In this document: one piece after another, positions 1-5,165 of the stretch
How positions within the stretch are numbered: position 1 is the first letter of the stretch
How the letters are laid out: every line of letters begins with the position of its first letter
Origin: Nitrospirota bacterium
GTDB taxonomy: Bacteria > Nitrospirota > Nitrospiria > Nitrospirales > NS-4
Length of the DNA: 8,035 bases
Direction: 5' to 3'
Assembly (NCBI GenBank): GCA_005877565.1
Contig: VBOK01000137.1
Span: forward strand, 1 to 8,035
Notes under the pieces: generated by a model
The model's input: only the letters and a program-made list of their open reading frames with translations
Told to the model about the DNA's origin: nothing
Database searches by the model: none
Position numbers and translations under genes: made by a program

Positions 1-1
1 G

Positions 2-1117
2 CATGATTGGGACGAGGCGGTCCGCTCGGTCGTCGAGTTCGCCCGCGCCACTCCGATTGATGTTGTGGTCGGCGTGGATGATCACACGACGGTGGTCGCG
101 GCCGTGATCTCGGCGGCGTTGGGGTTGCCTCACAACCCCGTGACAGCCGTGGCCGCGGCGCGCAACAAACACCGCATGCGGCAGCTCCTGCACGCGCAGG
201 GTGTACCGGTGCCACGCTTTATCCTGTTTTCCGTTGACGAGAATCCCGTGACCATCGCCGAGAAGATCGCCTTCCCATGCGTAGTGAAGCCGATCAGCTT
301 GTCCGCCAGTTGCGGCGTAATCCGCGCGAACGATCGCGACGAATTCGTGGCGGCGTTTCACCGGGTGGCGGCCTTGCTCGAAAAGTTGGGGGAGGAGACG
401 CTGGGAGATGGGACCGGTAAGATCCTGGTGGAAGACTTCGTCCCGGGACGTGAAGTGGCGCTGGAAGGGCTGCTCACCAACGGCGAGCTGCGGGTGCTGG
501 CCCTGTTTGACAAGCCGGACCCACTGGATGGGCCGTTCTTCGAAGAGACGATCTACATCACGCCGTCGCGGCTGCCGGCGGCCGTTCAGCGGGAGGTCAC
601 GTCCTGCGCGGCGCGGGCGGCGCGGGCGCTCGGGCTAGGCGAGGGACCGGTGCACGGTGAACTGCGTGTGAGTGATCGCGGCGTGTGGGTCATCGAGGTC
701 GCCGCGCGCTCGATCGGCGGCCGGTGCTCACAGGCCCTCCGCTTCGCCGCTGGCCTGTCCCTGGAAGAAGTAATTCTCCGCCATGCCCTGCGCATGGACA
801 TCCCCTCACTCGATCGCGAAGGCAGAGCCGCCGGCGTCATGATGCTGCCGATCCCTCACGCTGGGGTGCTGGAGGAAGTCCGCGGGCGGGAGAAGGCGCT
901 GGCCGTGCCGGGAATCGAAAATCTGGAAATCACTGCGCGGCCGGGGGACGAGCTGGTGCCGCTCCCGGAAGGGACGCGCTATCTCGGTTTCCTCATTGCG
1001 CGCGGAGAAGCTCCGGAAGCCGTCGAAACCGCGCTGCGCGACGCCCACCGCCAATTGGAGTTCGTCATCACTCCCGCACCGGCAGAGACCCAGCGATCGA
1101 GAGCCATGAGTTTTTAG
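2..1117 (+). CDS. ATP-grasp domain ligase, 5'-truncated by window edge
   Basis: The frame is open from the left edge, so the start codon lies outside and 371 codons are visible. The order fits an ATP-grasp ligase of the L-amino-acid-ligase-like group. The end of a Rossmann-like pre-grasp domain comes first. A helix with NKHRMRQLL followed by GVPVPRF (about residues 55-73) is the usual entry to the fold. The nucleotide-binding lysine is in CVVKP (K96). An acidic strand ILVEDFVPGREVALEG (141-156) and the metal-site strand VIEVAARSIGG (230-240) follow. The end (about 280-360), with PGDELVPLPEGTRYLGF, resembles the C-terminal domain of L-amino-acid ligases. Family members join a carboxylate to an amine through an acyl phosphate with ATP; the substrate cannot be read here. 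The usual metal-ligand Asn of the E-x-N motif is Ala (E232-V-A234). GTG at 65 is internal, not the start. The neighbour at 1272 is convergent. Confidence 0.88.
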   Translation, partial: HDWDEAVRSVVEFARATPIDVVVGVDDHTTVVAAVISAALGLPHNPVTAVAAARNKHRMRQLLHAQGVPVPRFILFSVDENPVTIAEKIAFPCVVKPISLSASCGVIRANDRDEFVAAFHRVAALLEKLGEETLGDGTGKILVEDFVPGREVALEGLLTNGELRVLALFDKPDPLDGPFFEETIYITPSRLPAAVQREVTSCAARAARALGLGEGPVHGELRVSDRGVWVIEVAARSIGGRCSQALRFAAGLSLEEVILRHALRMDIPSLDREGRAAGVMMLPIPHAGVLEEVRGREKALAVPGIENLEITARPGDELVPLPEGTRYLGFLIARGEAPEAVETALRDAHRQLEFVITPAPAETQRSRAMSF

Positions 1118-1125
1118 ATTAAAAA

Positions 1126-1141
1126 GGGGACAGGCAACTAG
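1126..1141. repeat. Possible REP-like fragment
   Basis: The sequence ggggacaggcaactag, preceded by five A, resembles the conserved 'AAAAGGGGACAGGC' tails of REP-type palindromes that accompany Y1 (RAYT) transposases in many GC-rich genomes. This is from recollection only. A related 15-mer, 13 of 15 bases identical and in inverted orientation, lies at 7736-7750 just before anmK. No transposase gene is in the window. Confidence 0.3.
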
Positions 1142-1143
1142 AA

Positions 1144-1167
1144 GCCGCCATGTTAGCGGGTGGCGGC
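1144..1167. other. Hairpin in the ATP-grasp / unknown-gene intergenic gap
   Basis: A perfect 7-bp inverted repeat, gccgcca (1144-1150) and tggcggc (1161-1167), encloses a 10-base loop. It lies between two convergent genes and overlaps the outer end of repeat R1. Read on the minus strand it is followed, after 18 bases, by five T at 1125-1121. That gap is too long for a standard intrinsic terminator, so a weak bidirectional terminator is only a possibility. Confidence 0.4.
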
Positions 1168-1269
1168 GAGCGGGACCCTGGCGGAACGGAAGGACGTACA
1201 GGCGAGTCCGCGGGGCTGCGACGCCGAAACGGCCTGAGTACGTCAGGGTGGCTCGGCGACAGGACCCGC
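1155..1269. repeat. Structured repeat copy R1
   Basis: This non-coding GC-rich element has a second, inverted copy (R2) at 3454-3551. Its left core (1155-1174) matches the reverse complement of 3532-3551 at 18 of 20 bases. Its right core (1253-1269, tcggcgacaggacccgc) is the exact reverse complement of 3455-3471. It folds on itself: gcgggt 1156-1161 pairs with acccgc 1264-1269, accct 1175-1179 with agggt 1245-1249, gacgtac 1193-1199 with gtacgtc 1238-1244, and aggc 1200-1203 with gcct 1232-1235. The right core begins 2 bases after the stop codon of the minus-strand gene at 1272-1703. Conserved ends, a variable middle and strong self-complementarity suggest a MITE-like or structured 3'-UTR repeat. 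No known family was recognised. Confidence 0.6.
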
Positions 1270-1271
1270 GT

Positions 1272-1703
1272 TCAAGATGTCTTCTTGTTTATCTCCGCCG
1301 CCTGCTTCTTGGTCCACTCTTCGAGGCTGTTGGCCTGGGCGACCAGGTCCGGCAGGCCCGTCAGGTCGTGCACCCAGACCGCCTGCACCTCTTCGCCGTT
1401 CCCCTTGGCGACTTTCTGGATGTAGGCGATCTCGCTGTCGAACCGTTGGGGGAGGACGGCAAGGATGCGGTTGACCCGCCGCTTGCCCTCCGGCGTGCCG
1501 TCGGGAAGAAGATCGCAGGCGTAGTGGACGATGTCCAGCTTGCCGATGGGCAGCATCTTGGCCACCATGCGATAGGTCGTCCCTTGCTTGGTGTGGATGA
1601 TGGCTGACTTGTAGAGACGCTCACCCTTGTCGGGATCGACATTCAGAGCAGACGGATCTTCGATTTTTCTCGCCGGAGCCGCGGCTTCATCCACTTCACC
1701 CAT
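1272..1703 (-). CDS. Conserved-looking hypothetical protein, 143 aa
   Basis: I do not recognise this family. The product is a soluble, mixed-charge protein without a signal peptide or membrane segment. The N-terminal 25 residues are acidic and probably flexible. A compact alpha/beta-looking core follows, with YKSAIIHTKQGTTYRMV (31-47), LDIVHYACDLLPDG (56-69) and VQAVWVHDLTGLPDL (106-120). A Lys-rich helical end follows, with SLEEWTKKQAAEINKK (126-141). The ATG at 1703 is well supported by a strong Shine-Dalgarno GGAAGGAGG 8 bases upstream on the minus strand. Even codon use, the good ribosome site and lack of frame disruption argue for a real gene. It is divergent from the isomerase gene across 118 bases, so the two may share regulation, and it ends directly against repeat R1. 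Part of its ribosome site lies in a hairpin (1714-1728). Confidence 0.8.
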   Translation of the reverse strand: MGEVDEAAAPARKIEDPSALNVDPDKGERLYKSAIIHTKQGTTYRMVAKMLPIGKLDIVHYACDLLPDGTPEGKRRVNRILAVLPQRFDSEIAYIQKVAKGNGEEVQAVWVHDLTGLPDLVAQANSLEEWTKKQAAEINKKTS

Positions 1704-1713
1704 CGGATTTGCC

Positions 1714-1728
1714 TCCTTCCGTGAAGGA
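1714..1728 (-). promoter_or_regulatory. Leader hairpin overlapping the Shine-Dalgarno of the 143-aa gene
   Basis: On the minus strand a 6-bp perfect stem (tccttc / gaagga) with a 3-base loop includes most of the GGAAGGAGG ribosome site (1720-1712) of the gene starting at 1703. When folded it would leave only the last two G of the site free. Whether this controls translation is an inference from position alone. Confidence 0.4.
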
Positions 1729-1750
1729 ACTTCCGAGCGGACGGACTGAG

Positions 1751-1778
1751 CTTATCAGACTGGCTTCCGCAACGGCAA
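1751..1778 (-). promoter_or_regulatory. Candidate promoter of the 143-aa gene
   Basis: On the minus strand, TTGCCG (1778-1773) and GATAAG (1756-1751) are separated by 16 bases. Each matches four of six sigma70 consensus positions. Transcription would start near 1744, giving a leader of about 40 bases that carries the Shine-Dalgarno hairpin. The match is modest. Confidence 0.3.
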
Positions 1779-1821
1779 GGGTGATGGACAAGACACGCGC
1801 GTTGGAATATCCTTTTCGCTT

Positions 1822-3558
1822 ATGAATCCGCTCGTGCAGCTCCGCGGGCAGACCTACGCCTTGGGCTCGCTGGACAAAGATGTGCAGGCCAAGCTCAAGG
1901 AGCTGCGGCAGACCGACTTCGTCCGTCGGCTCTGGGCCAAGGACCCCACGCTGTGGCACACGGACCCCGTCCACCAGAAGATCATCCGTAACGCGCTCGG
2001 CTGGTTGCACATCACGGAACAACAGGTGCACCACCTGCCGCGCATCAAGGGCGTCGCCGAATCGGTCCGCGCGGCGGGCTTCAAGCATGCGCTGCTCCTG
2101 GGTATGGGAGGGAGCAGCCTCTGCCCAGAAGTCTTCCGCATGACCTTCGGTGTCGTGCCCGGCTACCCGGAGTTGCACGTGCTCGACAGCACCGTGCCGG
2201 CCCAGGTGCGGAGCTTCGAGAAACGGGTGGACCTGGCGAAGACCCTGTGCATCGTCGCCAGCAAGTCCGGCACAACCACCGAGCCGCTGGTCTTCTGCCG
2301 GTACTTCTTCGAGCGCATGCGGAAGGTCAAGGGCGAAAAGGCAGGCGAGAACTTCATCGCGATCACCGACCCCGGCTCGCTGCTGGAGAAGCTGGCGCAG
2401 GAGAGCCAGTTCCGAGACATCCTCCCCGGCGTGCCGGACATCGGCGGGCGCTACTCGGCGCTGTCCAACTTCGGCATCGTCCCGGCCGCCATCATGGGCG
2501 TCAACGTCGAGCACCTGTTCTCTCGGGCCGAGCGCATGCGTCATAGCTGTGACTCCGGCGTGCCGCCGGAGGACAACCCAGGCGTGGTGCTCGGCGTCGT
2601 CATGGGGGAACTGGCCAAGCAGGGACGGGACAAGATCACGTTCGTCACCTCGCCGGCGATCTGGGACCTTGGCGCATGGATCGAGCAGCTCGTCGCCGAG
2701 AGCACCGGCAAGGAGGGGAAGGGCATCGTGCCCATTGACGACGAGCCGCTGGGGCCGCCATTGGTGTACGGGAAGGATCGCCTCTTCGCGTACATTCGGT
2801 ACTCGGGCGGCGCGGACGCGGCGCAGGACGCCAAGGTGACGGCGCTGGAGAAGGCCGGTTATCCGGTAGTCCGCATCGAATTGGCGGAGCTGATCAACCT
2901 CGGCGAGGAGTTCTTCCTGTGGGAGATCGCCACAGCGGTCGCCGGTTCGATACTTGGCATCAATGCGTTCGATCAGCCCAACGTCCAGGAGAGCAAGGAC
3001 TACACGAAGAACTTCCTGGACGAATACAAGAAGACCGGCCGCTTGCCCGAAGAGCAGCCGATCCTGACTGCCGACGGCATCAAGGTCTATGGGGACGCTG
3101 CGAATCGCCAGGTGCTCAAGGGCGCGTTGACGCTGGAAGACGCGTTGAAAGCGCACCTCGCACGGGTCCAGGCGGGTGATTATTTTGCGGTCAACGCCTA
3201 TGTGGAGCGGACCGACGCGTCACACCAGGCGCTACAGGCGATCCGGTTGCGGGTGCGGGACAAGAAGAAGGTGGCGACGACGCTCGGCTATGGCCCGCGC
3301 TTTCTCCATTCAACCGGGCAACTACACAAGGGCGGGCCGAACACGGGAGTCTTCATTCAGATCACGTCCGACGATGCGGAGGATCTGCCGATTCCCGGCG
3401 AGCCCTACACGTTCGGTGTGCTCAAGTCGGCCCAGGCGCTCGGCGATTTAAAGAGCGGGTCCTGTCGCCGATCAGCCCGGCCGTCCTCGCACCCCGCCCG
3501 GTGTAGGGACCCCGCTGCGGACAACCGGGCGCCCGCTCGGCGCCTCCCGCTGTTGTGA
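1822..3558 (+). CDS. pgi: Glucose-6-phosphate isomerase with aberrant C-terminus
   Basis: Interconverts glucose 6-phosphate and fructose 6-phosphate in the cytoplasm. It resembles the isomerase half of bifunctional transaldolase/GPI proteins, here unfused (578 codons). Two SIS domains are visible: GMGGSSL (94-100) and the phosphate-binding SKSGTT (147-152), then IGGRYSALSNFG (207-218). Next come WIEQLVAESTGKEGKG (286-301) with the likely catalytic Glu288, FDQPNVQESK (383-392) with conserved Lys392, and GPRFLHSTGQLHKGG (491-505). The ATG has only a weak ribosome site (GGAA about 14 bases upstream). The TGA of a 13-codon upstream frame (1784-1825) overlaps it. Normal homology stops near ALGDLK (539-544). 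Residues 545-578 are Arg/Pro/Ser-rich and encoded by repeat R2, and the expected end (a GRRxxRVHL-like strand in relatives, from memory) is absent. It is convergent with the membrane-protein gene, 6 bases away. Confidence 0.9.
   Translation: MNPLVQLRGQTYALGSLDKDVQAKLKELRQTDFVRRLWAKDPTLWHTDPVHQKIIRNALGWLHITEQQVHHLPRIKGVAESVRAAGFKHALLLGMGGSSLCPEVFRMTFGVVPGYPELHVLDSTVPAQVRSFEKRVDLAKTLCIVASKSGTTTEPLVFCRYFFERMRKVKGEKAGENFIAITDPGSLLEKLAQESQFRDILPGVPDIGGRYSALSNFGIVPAAIMGVNVEHLFSRAERMRHSCDSGVPPEDNPGVVLGVVMGELAKQGRDKITFVTSPAIWDLGAWIEQLVAESTGKEGKGIVPIDDEPLGPPLVYGKDRLFAYIRYSGGADAAQDAKVTALEKAGYPVVRIELAELINLGEEFFLWEIATAVAGSILGINAFDQPNVQESKDYTKNFLDEYKKTGRLPEEQPILTADGIKVYGDAANRQVLKGALTLEDALKAHLARVQAGDYFAVNAYVERTDASHQALQAIRLRVRDKKKVATTLGYGPRFLHSTGQLHKGGPNTGVFIQITSDDAEDLPIPGEPYTFGVLKSAQALGDLKSGSCRRSARPSSHPARCRDPAADNRAPARRLPLL
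3454..3551. repeat. Structured repeat copy R2, overlapping the 3' end of the isomerase frame
   Basis: This is the inverted partner of R1 (1155-1269). The exact shared 17-mer is gcgggtcctgtcgccga at 3455-3471; the other core, at 3532-3551, matches R1 at 18 of 20 bases. The ends are perfect 6-bp inverted repeats, agcggg (3454-3459) and cccgct (3546-3551). Inner pairing is gagcggg 3453-3459 with cccgctc 3532-3538 (an alternative partner) and cgcccggt 3495-3502 with accgggcg 3524-3531. The element is 98 bases here against 115 in R1, so the middles have diverged. It begins at codon 545 of the isomerase frame, the point where family-like sequence ends. It could also act as a transcript end between the convergent genes, though no T-run follows. 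Confidence 0.6.
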
Positions 3559-3564
3559 TGGTCC

Positions 3565-3783
3565 TTATGTCCTTTCGGAAGGCAGAAGCGCAGAAACAAT
3601 TAGCACCACAACACCCAATGTGACGAGTGTAAGGCCAAGCTTTATAAAGAGGCCGAGGTCGGCAAGGTTGAAGAAGGAACTCGTATCTCTCTTAGGGCTC
3701 ACGCCATATCCTATTGGAAAACACAGAAGGCCAACGCATAGCAAGAAAACACCGCCTGCTCTCAGCCACTCTTTGGTCGTCAA
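3565..3783 (-). CDS. Small membrane protein, two predicted helices, TTG start
   Basis: A 72-residue frame encodes two hydrophobic segments, about residues 10-28 (with GGVFLLCVGLLCFPIGYG) and 45-67 (LFIKLGLTLVTLGVVVLIVS). They are separated by a short polar loop containing SPKRDTSSFF. No family is recognised. The frame has no ATG. The first usable start after the upstream stop is TTG at 3783, with AGGG only two bases before it, so initiation looks weak. It follows the Uma2 gene by 36 bases on the same strand and may be co-transcribed with it. The stretch 3601-3780 is about 50% GC by my count, well below the flanking metabolic genes, which suggests acquired or little-used DNA. It could be a real short inner-membrane protein or a decaying remnant. 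Confidence 0.5.
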   Translation of the reverse strand: MTTKEWLRAGGVFLLCVGLLCFPIGYGVSPKRDTSSFFNLADLGLFIKLGLTLVTLGVVVLIVSALLPSERT

Positions 3784-3819
3784 AGCCCTTGTACCGTGGA
3801 AGCGAGCGATGCTTCTTCT

Positions 3820-4380
3820 TCAGATGACGATATCGCTCGCGCTGAGCGCAAGGTTTGGAAGAGCCTCAGGGGTCAGTTGATCGACTCCCCTGGCTTGACT
3901 GCTTGTCCGGTAGCCTTGAGGTGAAGGCTGCCGGTACACCAGGACCACACCTTCACTCAGGTCCACGATCCACACCTCACCAATTCCTGTCTTGGCATAA
4001 AGGGGCAGCTTGACCCTGCGGTCAACTTCTGCGGAAGCGTCCGAGACCTCAATGACCAGAAGCACGTCCGCCGGGCCTGGGTGGGCATCCTTGTAGAAAT
4101 CCCGGCGTTCGCGAAGCACCGCGACATCCGGCTGAGGCTCCGTACGGTCATCGAGCCGAATGGGGTTCTGCGCCCAGACAATGGCCGTCTCTCCTAAGCG
4201 GTGGCTCAGGATTTTGGTCAGGCGCGCGACGCAGGCGGCATGCCGACTGCCGATCGGAGTCATCTCGATGATTTCTCCATCGAGCAATTCGACACGGTCA
4301 TCTTCCGAAAAGATACCTGCCTGGGCCATGCGATGGAAGTCGTGGACCGTAAAGCGATGCGTGGAAAGCTGAATGCTCAT
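3820..4380 (-). CDS. Uma2 family (DUF820) PD-(D/E)XK nuclease-like protein
   Basis: At 186 residues the length matches the Uma2 family, a widespread group with a restriction-endonuclease fold and no settled biological role. The order is typical. A helical N-terminus TVHDFHRMAQAGIFSEDDRVELLDGE (11-36) includes conserved Glu31. QPDVAVL (83-89) supplies Asp85, VIEVSDAS (109-116) supplies Glu111, and DRRVKLPLYAKTGIGEVWIVDL (120-141) supplies Lys124. The Asp-Glu-Lys set of the nuclease core is therefore intact, so the protein is probably folded and possibly active. The ATG at 4380 has no clear Shine-Dalgarno. The gene lies 41 bases downstream of the kinase gene on the same strand, so read-through is possible, but its function does not fit the sugar-phosphate genes. 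The family is often mobile and multicopy, which agrees with the lower GC here. A link to transposition or defence is speculation. Confidence 0.9.
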   Translation of the reverse strand: MSIQLSTHRFTVHDFHRMAQAGIFSEDDRVELLDGEIIEMTPIGSRHAACVARLTKILSHRLGETAIVWAQNPIRLDDRTEPQPDVAVLRERRDFYKDAHPGPADVLLVIEVSDASAEVDRRVKLPLYAKTGIGEVWIVDLSEGVVLVYRQPSPQGYRTSSQARGVDQLTPEALPNLALSASDIVI

Positions 4381-4401
4381 GAGTTGAAGTCTAAGTTATT
4401 C

Positions 4402-4431
4402 GCGGGATTCCGTCAACGGGTCTAATCCCGC
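4402..4431 (-). terminator. Possible hairpin terminator/attenuator at the end of the kinase gene
   Basis: A perfect 8-bp inverted repeat, gcgggatt (4402-4409) and aatcccgc (4424-4431), has a 14-base interval with a 3-bp inner stem (ccg/cgg). On the minus strand the stem starts inside the last codons of the kinase and overlaps its TAG stop. The following bases are A/T-rich (gaataactt) but form no true T-run, so termination would be weak. It may separate the gnd-zwf-kinase unit from the Uma2 gene. Confidence 0.4.
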
Positions 4432-5165
4432 CAGAGGGCGAGGCCGCCGAGGAGACCGGCGACGTTGGAGACGATCTTGACGTTGGGTGGCAGTTTGACC
4501 GTGATACGCTCGGCGTTGCCCCCGCCGACATAGAGGCGATCATAGTTGAACGTGGGATCGAGAGTCTGGATGGCCCTCACCAGCCGCTTGTTCCATTTTT
4601 TCTTCCCGACTCTTTTGAGCGCGGCATCGCCCAGCAGATCTTCGTACGTTTTGCCCTTTTGAAGCGGATGGTGGCCGATTTCCAGGTTCGGGACCAATTT
4701 CCCGTCCACGAACAATCCGGAGCCGAACCCGGTTCCCAGCGTGATGACCAGCTCGACGCCGTGCCCTGCGATCACGCCGAAGCCCTGCACGTCTGCATCG
4801 TTGGCGACACGCACGGGCACGCCGAGCTTTTTCGTCAGCGCATCTGCCAGGTGGAAGCCGCCCCATTTGCCATTCAGGTTCGGCGCGTTCAAGGTGATCC
4901 CACGACGGACCACGCCAGGGAAGCCGACTGAGACCCGGTCGAACGAACCTTGTGCCTTCGCTAGCTCGGCGACTGTGTTCATCACGGCGGCCGGCGTCGC
5001 TGGCCTAGGCGTCTTGACCCGCGCCCGTTTCGTTAGGGGCTTGCCAGTCGTGCTCAACGTGACGGCCTTGATGCCGGTCCCTCCGATGTCGATGGCGAGA
5101 GTCCGAAGCGGTTGGGACCTGCGAGTGACCGATGCTTCGACCGCCTCCTCCGCGGTCGTCTCCAT
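4422..5165 (-). CDS. ppgK: ROK-family sugar kinase, polyphosphate-glucokinase-like
   Basis: Predicted to phosphorylate glucose to glucose 6-phosphate in the cytoplasm, with polyphosphate and/or ATP as donor. The actin-like phosphate loop IDIGGTGIK is at 25-33. TPRPATP (52-58) and PGVVRRGITLNAPNLNGKW (83-101) are in the style of polyphosphate glucokinases. VANDADVQGFG (120-130) carries the likely catalytic Asp123. ITLGTGFGSGLFVDGKLVPN (141-160) is followed by EIGHHP (162-167), and LYVGGGNA (211-218) is the second nucleotide-binding loop. The zinc-binding CxCGxxGC motif of other ROK kinases is absent, as in polyphosphate glucokinases. Length (247) is normal. The ATG at 5165 overlaps the zwf stop by one base (TGATG), indicating translational coupling, and the product feeds Zwf directly. 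Donor specificity cannot be read from sequence alone; an ATP-dependent glucokinase is the main alternative. Confidence 0.82.
   Translation of the reverse strand: METTAEEAVEASVTRRSQPLRTLAIDIGGTGIKAVTLSTTGKPLTKRARVKTPRPATPAAVMNTVAELAKAQGSFDRVSVGFPGVVRRGITLNAPNLNGKWGGFHLADALTKKLGVPVRVANDADVQGFGVIAGHGVELVITLGTGFGSGLFVDGKLVPNLEIGHHPLQKGKTYEDLLGDAALKRVGKKKWNKRLVRAIQTLDPTFNYDRLYVGGGNAERITVKLPPNVKIVSNVAGLLGGLALWRD

Noticed and set aside
1111..1125. A/T-only palindrome ttttta-gat-taaaaa over the ATP-grasp stop as a terminator
   Set aside because: The stem has no G or C and there is no GC hairpin ahead of the T-run; it would be too weak.
1144..1270. Integron attC site as identity for R1 and R2
   Set aside because: Size and folding are attC-like, but the end triplets do not fit GTTRRRY / RYYYAAC, the copies are inverted relative to each other, and no integrase is present.
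1696..3156. 486-codon open frame on the minus strand opposite the isomerase
   Set aside because: It mirrors a GC-rich gene with strong family motifs; the translation is low-complexity and matches no family pattern. It is an antisense shadow.
3571..3582. Short hairpin (cctt/aagg) near the end of the membrane-protein gene as a terminator
   Set aside because: Only four base pairs, inside coding sequence, and no T-run on either strand.
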